A stretch of DNA of 64,000 nt from Diospyros lotus (Eukaryota; Streptophyta; Magnoliopsida; Ericales; Ebenaceae), in the NCBI RefSeq assembly GCF_014633365.1, contig NC_068338.1:20656616-20720615 (forward strand), read 5' to 3'. The translations under genes were made by a program, and so were the position numbers. The first letter of the stretch is position 1. Every line of letters starts with the position of its first letter. Below the pieces are notes generated by a model. It saw only the letters and a program-made list of their open reading frames with translations. It had not been told where the DNA came from and did no database searches. Below are positions 11,640-25,023 of the stretch, in pieces.

Positions 11640-13320
11640 GTGTATTATTTTAGAATTGGCAAATGTTACTGTTAACAGCCTCGCACCTATGAAAATTTAG
11701 ATTTTGAAGACTCATGCATTTGTAAATAAGAGAATTTGAACATCTCAGTATTTCAATATCTATTGGTTATTTGGTTTGCTTTGGTTGACTATGTTTGAGG
11801 TTTTTTTTTTAATTGCCATTATTTTAGTTTCTCATGGAGAAATTACCCCCTTGTACAAATCTTATTTGCCTGACATTTAATTCACTGATGGCATATTTCT
11901 TTATTTATTTTTCTATCGACGAGGCATTTGCAACCTTCAACCTTTAGATAATAATTCACAAACCTTTCACATTAAGAAATTACTTTTGTTGGACCATTCA
12001 ATTGATAGAAATGAAGAATTGTGTACAAAGAACAGATATATAATCAACACGAGCTGATGACTCGTACCTAACTATAAATTCTTGTTAAGACTTAAGAGTT
12101 GCAATAATATGTCTCCATTACCATGAATTTTTAAAGACTATAGACACCCATAGCAGCAATCAAATGTCAACTTCATCCTGACATGAAGCTTAAGAAAGGC
12201 ATCGGCTAAAGTATATTGTGTTCAATAACATGTGTTAATTTTTTGCGTCTCAATCACATATGAAATTTAAATCAATCACTTGAAAAAAATAGGGTATCCA
12301 ATCCTCCCAATTCAGCTTAAAATGTTTTCGTGTACCCACCAACTTCAATTAACTGGTCAGGTCATACAGAGACCAAAACACCTTGTTTGTTTCCCTAATT
12401 GGATTGAGGTTGTTTTGCCATGGCTTCAAGATGATGATAGCAAAATCTTGGAAGGCACAAGAAGGGAGGATTAATTTTTCTTTGTTTTTTTAGTTTTTTG
12501 AGTGTTATAATTTGTCGTTTTTCAATTTGTCGACACTAAACAACTTAACTTTAATTGATTTATTGACAACTAATCACAGTTAAATTAGCATACTAGATAT
12601 GAATAGTCTAACCTGTTAATTACCTGTTGACTATGTTTGAGGTTTTTTTAAAGTTGCAGAAAGCATATTGTTGCATGTTGTTTGATAATAATATTAATAT
12701 GTTGTAGAGATTAAAAATGCATGTACTGAAGTTCAGCTTTTCTTTTTTCGAATGTTGGAGAAGTTAGGAGCTCTTGAGTGGAGCAAACGGCAGAGTAAGT
12801 GCACTTTCTCATAGCGTAACGAAGGCGTTTTGGACACCCCAACAAACCTATTTCAAGTGCTTTACTAATTACTCCATCATGCTTTCTGGTGGACTCTAGT
12901 CAAGTCCTATGCTATGTTTTCTTTTTTAGTCTAAGTTTGTGAGGTAGGAGGCATTACCATGTTTGTTCCTACGTGATAATATTCCCTGTGGCTAGCCTGT
13001 GCACGAGCACCAACAATGGAGGCTTTATTACTTGTATGTGGTTACAGCATATTGTTCATCTGCTTTCAAACTCTATGTTGCTGTTATGTTTGTTGTTATT
13101 GAATAACAGCATATTGGTTATGTTTGTTGTTATTACTTGTATATGTATATTTTGTTATGTTTGTTGTTATTGAAGTTACTTTTGAACCATGTCTTGTGAC
13201 AAGTTGAGTGAAATATTATTGTTGAATGTATATTATTGTTTGAAATCTTGATTGCAAAGTTGAAAGCTAATTTTTCAGTATTAGAAATCTTGAAGGTACA
13301 TTAGGCTAGTTCAATACATT
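11640..13320. other. Non-coding 3' half of hAT element
   Basis: AT-rich sequence between the dimerisation region and the right subterminal repeats. I see no further coding signal. TTTGTTGTTATT-type repeats occur around 13085-13170. Confidence 0.55.
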
Positions 13321-13325
13321 TCGAA

Positions 13326-13570
13326 GGTTCGGTTAGACCGAACAAACAAACCAAACCGGTTAGTTCGGTTCGATTATATAGCGGTCGGTTATCGGTTCGG
13401 TTAGTAGTTTAGGCAAAACTTCGGTTAGCATTTTGATTCGGTTAGGGCATTTTTAGAGATTGGTTATTTCGGTTCGATTATTTCGATTATTCCATTGGTG
13501 TCGTTCAGTTTGATTATTGTTTCCGATTCGGTTATTAATTTTTGGGTGGTTCGGTTCGGTTAAAACCGAA
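13326..13570. repeat. Right subterminal CGGTT repeat cluster of hAT
   Basis: Dense TTCGGTT, CGGTTCGGTT and AACCGAA motifs mirror the cluster at the other end and lead into the right terminal repeat. Confidence 0.8.
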
Positions 13571-13616
13571 TGCACACCCCTAACCCGGGGTATACAAAAT
13601 TGCACTTGTCATTATC

Positions 13617-15688
13617 ACCATAGTTGCAACCAGCAACCATCACCCTCGAAGCACGAAATTCTATCGAAGACGATGAACACAACAAAGCACGTTAAAGTCA
13701 TTTACGATTAACTTTGGAGACTACTTGAATTAGACGGTCAAACATGATAAAAAAAGAAAAGACCTATGGTTGAAGAAGACAAAGAGTCACGGCAAAAGAA
13801 AGAGACGAACCAATTGAAAGAGGAGATGCACAGTTTAAAATATTATTTTGAACATATTAAAATTTGAAATTTATTATTATGGAATTAATTTTAAAAAAAT
13901 ATTAAATATTTTTATTTAAAAATATTAGTAAAATTAATTTTTTAAGTATATTAAATAATATTAAATTTTAATACATTAATATTTATTAGTAAATTATAAA
14001 TATAAGAAATCAAATAAATAGTAGAATAAGGTGTGTGGTTTGAGTAAATACTGTTTTTTAGATAAAAAAAGAATAAAAAATAAATTATTTATAATATAAT
14101 AGAGAGTGTAATTAGAGATAGTTTTGAGTTATCATGTAATTTTATTTCCATTGTTAATTGAGGTTGAGAGATTAAAATTCTAATAATATTAGAATTAAGG
14201 TCTAATATTAACCTTTAAAATTATTTAATTATAAAATTTATTAATTGAGATTAAGAGTTAAGTGTCCTTGAGTTATATATTTTGAGGAGGTTTAATGATT
14301 TTAGATGAATTCCATTGTCATGTTTGAAATATGGATATGAATAGAATGACTATTTTAGTATTATATTTGGTATGCTTTGATTTTAATGGATCCAAATAAA
14401 AAATAATAAGTTGACAAGAATACCTTTTAACATTATAAAAATTGAAAAATCTTATAAAAATATTATTTAATTTAAAAAATCATGTGATTATCTAATATAT
14501 CTTAGAAAAAAAATTCATTTTTTAGTTGTAAACATTAAATAAGAATTAAAATTTTATTTATTTGAATAAAATCACATTAAACAAAAAATCATGTAATTTT
14601 ATCTTTATAAAATAAAAATTTTAATAGTCAAATTAGTAACGGAGGAGATAGATGGCTGTGGCGGTTTTTAATTGGTTTTTGGCGATGAAAAGTAGCGTTG
14701 GTTGTGTTGGATTTTAGACTGATTTGCAATGAAGGAAACGAAATATTAAGATTGTTTCAAAATGGTTTTTACCGTTAAGAGAGAAATGGTGGGATATGAT
14801 GGTTTTTGGTAAAAAAAAAGTATAGCACTAAATATTTTGGAGACTTAAGAAAATAAACTCAAATTTAAATTAAAAAAATTTATTTATTTGACTAAGTGTA
14901 TGAGTCACGTGTAAATATATGTATATATATTTATGTTTTATATATATATTATAATAAAGTATAATATATAATTAATTAAATAAAAAAAAAACTTAAAGAA
15001 ACCAAGCAAGACTAGCATGAAGCCCACTCATCAAATCAAAGTAGGTCCCTTTCATGGAAAGGGACCCCACAACTAGGCTTATGGGAGATCAGGGGCTATG
15101 TTGCACATAAACGTTTAATAGGAGTCATTTTCTCATTTTTTTGTTTTTGAAACATTTTTTATTCCCGTTTTGAATCCTATTTATATTTATCTTTTTATAA
15201 GAATGTTTGTTTTCATGTTTTTATGAAACATTTCTCGTTTCCATTTCCGTACAACATGGCTTAGGGGCACCCCGTCACTGAAAAGGATGGCTTGGAAGCC
15301 ATCATCCCCCGTTGATTCCCCTTTGACTCTTTTCTTTTTCTCTTTTTTTTTTTTTTTACGAACATATAAATTCATTTCACAAGAACACGAGGTTTCAAAA
15401 AATAAAAATAAAGCAAAAATTTCTTAAATTAATTAACTTTTTTTATAAAAAAATTAAGAATCTTATAAATGAAAGATTTGTGGATGGTCTACCACTTAAA
15501 AGAATTAAAATGAGAATAAGAGGTGAGAGAAAAAAAAGGAGAATAAAAAAGAAAGGAAATAAAGGAGAAGACAGGAAGAAAAAACTTCTACTAAGATGAC
15601 AAATGAAATGTTAGAAAGTTAGAAATATCAAACAAGGTCTTCTCCAAAAAGACCTCAAGATGAGTTTCTCCAACCCACAAACTCTTAG
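13617..15688. other. AT-rich intergenic spacer
   Basis: Very AT-rich, with poly-A/T runs and TATATA stretches near 14918-14975. No open frame with protein character and no terminal repeats seen. Confidence 0.6.
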
Positions 15689-16636
15689 TAAGGGTGTTCA
15701 AAAAAATTAACAAATCGCGAAAACTAATTGAACCGAACCACATTGTCCGATTTTTTTTTTTTTTTTTTTTGGGGCAGGGGAGGGGGAAATGGGGGAGGAT
15801 TTGGCACGGTTTGAAAAATTCCCAAATCTTGTGGTTTGCGGTTTGAGAATTTGTTGGTTCTGTTCAAAATTAAACCGCCTGTATATTATTTTAATAATAT
15901 AAAAATTAAAAAAATAAATTATAAAACATTAAAACAAACCCAAAAACCCTAATCCTTAATTTCTCACACCCATACCTAGCCCCCAACCCCCATCGCACTA
16001 AGAGTCCTTTCTACCCACCCATACCCAGTAGTCATCTCTACCCAGTACCCACCAAGCCCCCACTGACCGCCGCACTCTCGAGATCGACAACATCGTCTAA
16101 GAGATCACCAAGAGGTCCAATCGCCAAGTTGTTGACGACATTGTCTCAGAATCGGAGGTGTCCAAGGGCTATCGATGTCGGACGAGTTTCCCTTTCTCAT
16201 TTCCCTCTGCCGCTACATTGTCATCTCCCATCAATGCTTCATTGGAAACGCCTTCCACAGCGGCGAATCTCAAGAGGTTGGAGGTAACTTCTTGACTATT
16301 TTTATTGCTGAAACTTTCTTTGGTTCATGCTTTGGATTTGATAAGGTGGCTTTCTCTAGTTCATGTATTCCTATGAATGGATTGCAAGTGTATGAGATTA
16401 GGTAACATCACGTTCATGGATGAAACAACTTTATGAAACCGTGGAAATCACACCACAAAAATGGTGGATTAATATGAGGCATGTTTTGGGCAAATTGTGA
16501 GAATCACACCGCGATTTGGTGTAGTTTTCGCGAACCAAACCAAACCGCATGGTTTGCTTTGACAAAAAAATTGCACATGCGATTTGGCATATTGAAAATG
16601 CCAAAAAACGACCAAACAACATCGTGCACACCCCTG
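15689..16636. mobile_element. Non-autonomous hAT element
   Basis: Left end TAAGGGTGTTCA and right end TGCACACCCCTG (complement CAGGGGTGTGCA) are imperfect terminal inverted repeats. Flanks are ACTCTTAG (15681-15688) and ACTCTTAC (16637-16644), an 8-bp duplication with seven identities. Subterminal GCGGTTTG and AAACCGC motifs occur at both ends (15810-15880 and 16495-16560), as expected of hAT. The GC-richer centre (about 15950-16300) resembles a plant 5' UTR or exon but encodes no transposase. Its CAGGGGTGTGCA tip is like that of the larger hAT at 8069, so a related transposase may have moved it. Confidence 0.8.
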
Positions 16637-16644
16637 ACTCTTAC

Positions 16645-19390
16645 TTCATGGCTTTTTCATGTTGCATTAGAAATCTATTTTGGAAATATACTTTATCTTG
16701 TATCCATGATCTTGTATAGCCAAACAATTTTGCTTATACGTTACTTAGTCTCAAGGTGACATAGTTAAAGACCTTCCAATAGGAGCTTACAAGTGGCATT
16801 GTGGAATAAAAATTTACATTTTCTTTCATACTCATATTTTATATTAAATGTTTTATTTCTAAGGGTTCCTCATTTAAAATGTTAATCTTCTAGCTTGGGT
16901 TCATCTCCTCGAATATTCAAACTTTCCAAGCAAAGCAAACTATTTTTGGGAGTTTCACTATTTTTGAGGCATGTAATGTTTTGTAAATGTTATATGTGTT
17001 TTTATGTAATGCACTAGAAACATATATAAATTTTATTTTTGTGATATCAAATATATCAAACATGCTAAACTCGTCATACGAACTAAGTTTTCATTCAAGA
17101 CAACTCTTTTTATTTTGGTGAAAACATGCGACTTTTACGTTCATATCTTAGATTGTAATAATTTAGAAATTTATTCCAAGGGTTTATAAAGATTTTTGGT
17201 CGAGACACTCAAAAAGTCTTTTTTTTTGTTTCTTTTAAACTCAATATTTTGAAATGAATAAAAAATGTTGACTCCTTAAATTAGATTTGATCCGTGAAAA
17301 TGAGCATATTCACAAATACCTCACCTTGATAAATTAAACCGAACACAAGAGTTTAAGTAGAAATGTTGGGCCAATAGTGGTAAACCTCCCTACGCGTCAC
17401 TTAGGAGAATAATATTTAGTGAATTTGGAATGAAAGTTTTGAAAGGAAGATGTAAATCATAAGAGTTGGCAAATGACCTTTATAAAAGTGTTTTCAAAAA
17501 AACAAAAATTCTCAAATTATAACATGAAAATACACTTTAAATAGAATAATGTTTCGAGATGGATAGGTTGCGATGGTTTTTAGTCAAATTTGCAATGGGG
17601 TAGATGAAGGGTTGGTTTTTTATTGCAATAACATATTGGTAGAGATGGTGGTTCACAACAAAAGACAACAAATCATGACAGTTTGGGTCGATAAACAACA
17701 AAGAAAAGAGAATGATGAAATCTCTTCTGACAACTTACCGTAGATAGAGTAGATGGAGAGTGCAAATGATTTTGAGGTATGCTTATATTCAAGTCATTGT
17801 GTAATTTCAATGAATCCCATTCTATCAACCCCATTCTCTCCAAGCTTCCTAAAGTACTAATAAGTAAACATGAACATCAAAAACTAACACTTAGTAAATG
17901 TATCATGTAAGATGCTTAGTTAATCTCATTTCGCCCATGAGATAAAAAATCTCACTTGATGAGATTAATTTTCTTACATTATAAATCATTTATCTTTGAC
18001 GTAAAAGCAAAATTCAACTATCATCTCTCTCTCTCTCTCTCACACGGACACACATCCCATGGTGGACTCTTTCACGGGAGTTGAAAGCTCTCCCATAGGT
18101 GCTGGCTTTTGTTGACAACATGAAAGTCGTCGATGAATAACAACTTCAATGGTGGATTTCTTTGGTACTTGGCAAAATAGTCATTTGACCATTAAATTCC
18201 ATCTTTACCTCATTTAAATTTTATTATACCAAGCATGTGATAATATTTCCTTTTAAGTTTATACCACGTTATATTAAACATGGGTAGAAATTCCTTAATC
18301 TTATCATAATATTATCTTATCACTAACTAATTCGGATCTCAAACACTCTAAAGTCTATTTCTTAGTTATCAAATATTGTGTTTATAGTACTAGCAAACAG
18401 TCTCTTAAAGCTCTTGAGTAGCTGTTGATTGAGTTATCATTTATCATATAATTTATAGATTTAAAAGTAAGTGTGCTATCATTAGTAATAATATTATTAT
18501 TATTATTTTAGAATGCCTTAAATGAGTATTTGCAAGTACGATTAAAAGGCAATCAATTTCATGAGAAGCCAAGTTGTACATAATAGAAATGGAAAACGGA
18601 TGCGATTTGAAATATTATTTTTAAAAAAAATAGAAAATGAAAGAGCAAGAAAACACATAAATAAAAAAATGTATATATAAGGGTTTTTTTTTATAAATAT
18701 ATTTTTAATATAAAAAATAGTTATTCGATTTTAAAATATACATAAATTTTATAATACATTCAAACAAACATAAACATATATTATGATTTATGATCTATTG
18801 ATAAAAAATAAATAAAAATTAAAAAAATTATGTTCCTCGCTTAATTAGAAATAGAATTTTTTTTTATCTGTAATAATTTTGTAGACAAAAACACATTTTT
18901 AAATTAAAAATGATGAAAGGTGTTTTTGATATTTTTTAATATTTAAAAATATTTTTAAAATTACAAAAATAATTCATAAATAAATTTTTAGTGTTTCTCG
19001 ATATTTCGATAAAAAAAACATTTAAAAACGTCAAAATAACACATCCGAGACGTTTCGTGCATCATTGATAAGAAATTTTATTTTTAAAGGAAAAACTAAT
19101 TATGACATCACGTATCACCAGAAGAGATTTTCTTCTTTCTTGTCGCGAAAAGCCAAACGGGGGAGCAAAGCAAGCTTATGTTCCTGTTCTTACAGATACG
19201 CCAAATCCTTGAATTTTAAAAGAGAGAGGACTTAAGAAATCGTGGAGTTGATACTGTTTATTATCTCAATCTTGACTAACGATTTGCAGGTTCCTTTCCG
19301 AGATACGAAACTCTCTGATTGATTCCTTTGCTGTAACTCTACGCATTTGCCCGGGTTCCGAGATTTGATTTTGGCGTATGGTGCTGTGTT
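16645..19390. other. Intergenic spacer and upstream region of MAG2L
   Basis: AT-rich, no gene supported. A (CT)n microsatellite lies at about 18025-18041. The last ~250 bases are less AT-rich and probably hold the MAG2L promoter and 5' UTR. A TTTGCAG|GTT-like acceptor near 19288 hints at a leader intron, unproven. Confidence 0.5.
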
Positions 19391-22300
19391 ATGGCGGCGG
19401 AGTTGCCGAATCCCCGGGATATACCCCCACGCCTTTTAGGGTTTCTGGACGACCTTTTCACCGCCGATCAACGGGATGATCACCCATCTTCGTCTTCATA
19501 TGATACTGCTCGCGGTCTGGCGGCGCAGTTAAGCAGAGAGAGTACTGGATTGGACGGTGATCTTCTGCTTCTCCGCCAGAACCTCTCCAGCCTCCTGGTT
19601 GCTTGGATTTCTCGTTCGTTTTCTGCCAAAGCCGCTCTCCAAAACCTCCATCTCAACTTGCAAAAAACGAAACCAACAGCAACGACGACGCCCCCGTGTC
19701 AGTATACTTGATTTATCGGTGTGATTGGTGAAATGATTGCTGTTTTTCTCACTCTGTTGTTTCAATTTTTGGGTTTTGGTTTTAGATGGGATTGGCTCCA
19801 CTACATTCCAGAAGATGTTATGCGAGGACTTACCTCGGCTTGCAGCGGAATTGAAGCGAATTGAAAAGATTCGGCTTTATGCAGGTAAAATTTCCAGCGC
19901 TTTATTTTGATTTTGATCCAAAATGCCGAATTTTGTACGAGTAAACTGATGTAATTGAAATAGAAGGAGCAATAACTATGACAATTGTAGTATAATTAGA
20001 ATCTTGTTCAAGGTGGCTATGACTTTTACATTGCGATGTTTCTGTGTTTTCTGTTCCTGCCCTTGAATTGGCTTTAAGTTAGGAGTGATTTCTTTTTTGG
20101 TTCTTACCCAATTGGCCAATTTTTACAATAATAAGAAGTTCTATTTACAGTACCCAAGGTTTTTTTTTAATTTTTTGTTGAATGTTTTTCTTTCTTGATG
20201 TCTACATTTTCTAAGTTGGCACAGGTCCAGAAAGGGGGAGAGAAAATGTTGGATCAGGCAAAGCTAGTGTGATATTTTTTTATTGTATATGTTGCAACTT
20301 AACTAGTTATGTAAAATTTTGGTAGACAGACTGTTGGCTGTTTATTAATTATCAATTGAGTGACCTTTTAGATTGATTGCTGGCTAATCATTACATTGTG
20401 AAATAGTTTTCATGAACAGCTTTGCATAATCTTAGATCTGATAAACCTTATTTCTTATAATGAGTGCATAATGACAGAGTTCGTGAAATCTCTTGAAATT
20501 AGTTGATTCCAATATGTCCACATGAGTGTTCAGTTCAGGATGATTGTTCATGTTCCGGCTACCTTACCAAATTATCTCATCGCATTTGAAAATGACTTTT
20601 TCTTGATCATGCATTAGGTGTTTAACTGTTGATAGACATTTTTTCTTTCTTTTTTTTTTTTTTTAATTTTCTCAAACATCTAATGGCATCTTTCACAAAT
20701 TGCACCAACATCAGTTTGCAAAACTTTCTAATGTTATATTTGTGCATTTAGATAGAGATGACTGGAGAGGTAGAATCTATGTAGCCATTCCCACCCAGTA
20801 TATTCTTGGTGATGGTGTTTTTTTTTTTTTTTTTTTGTGAATTTAACAATTCTATGTTTGTGCATTTAACAGTGTAACCAAACTATCCAAAGCAATTTTC
20901 ATTTATCTAATCTAAAAGAAACTTTTTGAATCCTGATGTCTTTATTTCAATCTATGTGCTGTAGAGCTGTCATTTCTGTAAGGTTTTGTTGCTGAATTGC
21001 CTTAGCCAATATGGATGTCTGCAAATGATAGACTTGCTTATTTTGTATCTTTTCAAGCAAGTCTTTACTTACCTATCTAAGATTTCAGACATTACTCTAC
21101 AGTTAGAAGCAATGGTTGGAGATCTAGAGGATGCAGTTTTGTCTGTTGTGAACCAACGGGCTAGAAATGCACTCATGGTAAATTGTTCAAATTCATCTGC
21201 TTCAATTGCCATAAGTTTCTTCAGCATTATTCTTTTTTTCTTTTGTGATTATAAGAAAAAACAATGTTGTTAGATCCAAAGGTGGGACCACAAAGAGAAT
21301 AATAATGTACTTGTCAAATGCAGGATCATGAATCAAGGCAAGAAATGTTCTTTCAAGCTGTAAGATTCATGAATGATATTGAAGAAATCCTAGCCAGTCC
21401 TGTGAAATTCCAACCTCACTGGTATCATCTTTTGAAGTCTGTGGATTCTAGGGTGGATAACATATTGACTTTGCTGCGGCCACTAGTTCTTGCAGATCAC
21501 CGAGCTGTTCTTTCATCTCTTGGATGGCCACCAAAAGTTTGGACAGCAGAAACACAAAATAGGAAGACCTCAATCCTTCCAAATCCACTAGTTTTAATGC
21601 AAGTAGACAGACAGAAGGCATATTCTAAGAGTTTCCTAGCTCTTTGTGCTTTGCAACATGTGCAGAAACATAGAGAAGAGCGGCAACTTGGCCTTGTGGG
21701 ACAGAAGGAAAAATTGACCATTGGGCTTTGGGCCATTGATGAACTGGTATCTCCTATTGCATCAAGGATGGAATATCACATCTTGAAATGGACCGATCAA
21801 CCTGAATTTATGTTTGCACTTGTTTACAAGATCACCAGGGATTTCATAGTTGGAGTGGATGATGTTTTGCAGCCTCTCATTGATAAAACAAGACTGGTGA
21901 GCTTTAGTGCTAAAGAATCTTGGGTATCTGCAATGGTCCAATCTATTTCTGCTTTCTTAACAAAGCGAGTTTTCTCTGTTCTTTCTGAAAGATACAGAGA
22001 GAAAGAAACTAGATTGGAGGTTATTACATCATGGCTTCATTTAGTTGACCTTATGGTTAGTTTTGATAAGAAGATGTTGTCACTTCTAAGTTCAGAACAT
22101 TATCTCTTCATGGGGGATGCTGAAAGGCTTGAAGGATCTTCAAGGTATTTATCCGTGTTCTCAGTATTTTCAGATAGGCCTGATTGGCTCAAAATTTGGG
22201 GAAAAATAGAGATAAAGGAGGGTACTGTAAAACTAAAGGCAGAACTAAAACATGAAAGAGCCTGGTTGTTCGAGATTAAAGAGGAAGCTTCATCTGCTAT

Positions 22301-23315
22301 TGACAGAACAAATAAGCAATTTCTTCTCTATACTAGGGAAGACCACAAAGCCCCTTTGATTGTGGAATCTGCTCTCAAACTTGCTTGGGAAATGATTGAT
22401 CGTGGCAAAAATTTACCAGACATTCTATCAAGGATCCAATTTATCAGGTCAACAGCAACAAAACTTCTCTGGTATTTTTTCAATTCACTACTTTTGCAGT
22501 ACAAAAGGACCGAGTGCCTTGCTCATGATTGTAGCAATGATTCCTTGCTGACAAGATATGGGGTTATCAATGCTGCTAGATACTGCGAATATAAGCTCCA
22601 GGAATGGAGTGATGATGTTAACTTTTTGGAGATGAAAATTGCTGAAAGTGAATATAATGCCTGTGTAAAAGGTGATGGAGATGATAATCGTCGCTTCTTT
22701 GGAGAAGAAATCAAGTGCTTAGCCGATCTCCAGGTAAATTGCCTAATGGAAATAATTGCCGGTATTCTTTATCAATTTGAAACTCTTACCCAGGAGTACA
22801 TCCAAAATAAAGAACAATTCAAACAAGAGAAAGAAGATGCTAGTGGATTTGGAGCTTCAATGTGCATGAATTTTCCTGTATCTGATGACTTCCTTGAAGC
22901 ACTGGATAGTCTGAGGAGTCAGCTCTGCATAATCCATGCAAACCTTAATCCATTGGACTTCTCGGATCTGTGGAGAAGCGTTGTCGATGGGCTCGATCGA
23001 TTTGTTTTTAGCAGCATGTTCATGAATGGCTATAGATTGTCTCAAAGGGGGATTGATCAGTTAAGAGCTGATATGCAGGCATTGTTTCTTGTTTTTAAGC
23101 CATTTTGTGCCAGGCCTGAAGCCTTCTTTCCCCGTGTTAGAAATGCTCTTAAGCTGCTAGATATGAATAGGAAAGATTTAAGGCAATTGCAAGTAGTTGT
23201 TTCATCTAATGTTTTAGATAGGACAGATTGCGTGCGCTCTTTTGGCATTATGCACTTATCTTTTGATCAAGCCGAGAAGATTTTGAGTTCTAGAGATTTG
23301 GGCTTACATCTATAA
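19391..23315 (+). CDS. MAG2L: RINT1/MAG2-family vesicle tethering protein (MAG2L-like)
   Basis: Four exons join to a continuous 828-residue frame: 19391-19697, 19786-19884, 21089-21177 and 21324-23315 (TAA). All introns are GT-AG (88, 1204 and 146 bp) and phases agree. The ATG starts MAAELPNPRDIPPRLLGFLD. Exon 2 gives FQKMLCEDLPRLAAELKRI, exon 3 LEAMVGDLEDAV, and the long last exon the RINT1/TIP20 region, including LADHRAVLSSLGWPPKVW, EFMFALVYKITRDF and a C-terminal RPEAFFPRVRNALKLL. Length fits plant MAG2 and MAG2L, about 800 residues. In Arabidopsis these proteins belong to a Dsl1/NRZ-like complex on the ER that tethers Golgi-derived COPI vesicles and supports storage-protein export. I prefer MAG2L over MAG2 from the N-terminal and exon-3 sequence. 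The frame is intact, so the gene is probably functional. Confidence 0.92.
19698..19785 (+). other. MAG2L intron 1
   Basis: Donor GTCAGT at 19698 and acceptor TTTTAG ending at 19785. This donor was chosen over GT at 19696 and 19702 because only it preserves the frame into the FQKML exon. Confidence 0.8.
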
Positions 23316-24600
23316 TGTGATTATAAATGGAAACCGGTTCGTTCTGTTTTCCAATTCATTTTATTTGTACCAAACAATTCCTTGGCTTTCTTTAAATCCA
23401 TTACCTTTCTGCCAAATAAATCATTTACCGTTTACCATAGTTGTGAGTATTGTATCGGACAAGCTCTCAGATTTACCATTTATTATTAGTATGATACCAT
23501 CTGATAACTTAATTAGAACAATATTTGAGATTGGAAAGGAATAGAATGATTGAACACAATGGTAAGAGTATAGGCCTAGACAGAATTTCAATTCGATTCA
23601 AAAGAAAGAGATGCACTCGAGTTTGAGTTGTTGTTGGCTCAATCTTGATCTTCTTCTTTTTCAATAATCACTTTAATTAATTTACAAATAGAATGTAAGA
23701 TGGATTGCCCAAGACATCTACAAAACCGTCATCCGATGCTTAAATAAGATAAGAGTGGAAATGAATTTCGTGTATTATTATGTTTTACAAAGACAAAAAG
23801 TTGAAATTAATTTGTTCATAAAAAATTAAAACAAAATCAATTATTTAGAAAATTTTCCTTATATATATACATTTCATATAAATCGGTCTCTTTTTCATAT
23901 GTATTTGAATAAAAATTCAGACTTTGTTTAATAAATGAATCGAACTCGAAAAAAAATCTATTCAACTCGTTTATATTCATGAATAAGTTTATTTACAATT
24001 CATTCAAAGTTCATTAAAAAAAAAAAAATTGGGTTCATCTAATAAGAGTATATATGTATTTCTAAGATGTTTTAGGTTTATTTTTGTTTTTTATTTCAAA
24101 ATCTATAATTTTTGTTAAATAATATAACTGTATGATCTATTCATTAAAAAATAACTCATTTATAAATACTTGTTTATGAATAAGAAACGAGTTTGTTTAT
24201 GAATAAACTTTATAATTTTTTATTTATAAAGAACATTGTTTGTGAATAGCCTTGATATCGTACTCGAATTTTACTCATTTAACTTAAAGCCCAAATATAA
24301 AGAGTTGTTTATGAACTAACTTCGTATATTCTTTATGAAATTAGGCTCATAAACAAGTCGAACTCAAATGCCTTTAGAGATAAACAAACTAAACAAAGCT
24401 AAACTCTATTCCGCTCAACCCATTTACACCCCAATTCAAATCTCACTAAAAGCAACAAGTGTCTATATCGTCATTATATAGCCAATGGAATAATTACAAT
24501 CAAATCATAAGAGGGCCATCTCTTGAGTGAAGACTAAGGAATAAATTACATTTGATGCAATAAAGTTGAGATCTACTTGAAACTTATATTTATCTATTTG
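23316..24600. other. MAG2L 3' flank and AT-rich spacer with possible hAT-like remnant
   Basis: The 3' UTR and terminator are presumably within the first few hundred bases. From about 23930 to 24432, alternating ACTCG, CTCGTTT and TTTATGAATAA motifs end in CCGCTCAACCCATTTACACCCC, resembling one end of non-autonomous plant hAT-type repeats. No matching left end was found, so it is only a remnant candidate. Confidence 0.4.
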
Positions 24601-25023
24601 TAGGGTTGCAAATGAGTTGAGGTATTCGCAAGTGGTTTGGTGTTTGACTCAACAAAAATTCGTTTATGTTTGTTTGTAAGGTAAATGAGCCAAATTTGAG
24701 TCAAACTATGAATCTCAATTTGTAAATAAGTCGAGTTTTAACTCAATAAAGCTCGACTCGTTAAAATTCACAAACATGTTTAATTAGAAACTCGTGAATA
24801 CTAAAAGACTCGATTAGAAGTTTGCAAATAATTCATGAATAAATTCATTTATAAATATATTATTTGACATAATTATCAAACTTTAAATTATTATAATAAT
24901 ATAATTAAATTAAATATGTTTAAAATTAGTATATATATTAATTTAATCATTTAAGTTAATATAATATGGGTATATATATATATATATACAACAACAACAA
25001 TAACATATCCAGCCTTTATCCCA

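Larger units (their letters stand above)
8069..13582 (+). mobile_element. hAT-superfamily DNA transposon, full length but decayed
   Basis: The left end (TAGGGTGTGCAGCAG, then TTCGGTT) and the right end (AACCGAATGCACACCCCTA) form imperfect terminal inverted repeats. They are flanked by an 8-bp duplication ACCCAAGG (8061-8068) and ACCCGGGG (13583-13590), six of eight identical; 8 bp is the hAT hallmark. Multiple TTCGGTT/CGGTT motifs crowd both subterminal regions. The transposase reading frame is broken, so the element is not autonomous. Confidence 0.9.
7911..13609. mobile_element. Foldback MITE (~180 bp) split by the hAT element
   Basis: The left arm (from GTGCAATTTTGTGCACC at 7913, through GGGGTGACTTTACCCC, to the CATTTTGG block near 7965) is mirrored on the right: CCAAAATGACC near 8026, GGGTAAAGTCACCC up to 8064, then, beyond the hAT, GGGGTATACAAAATTGCAC at 13587-13605. 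Removing 8069-13582 and one TSD rejoins these into one inverted-repeat element with a short CT-rich loop. Both ends carry CATTATC (7904-7910 and 13610-13616), a possible target duplication. Superfamily is uncertain, perhaps Mutator-like. Confidence 0.7.

Noticed and set aside
21497..21736. Minus-strand frames within MAG2L
   Set aside because: Antisense shadows of a conserved coding exon.
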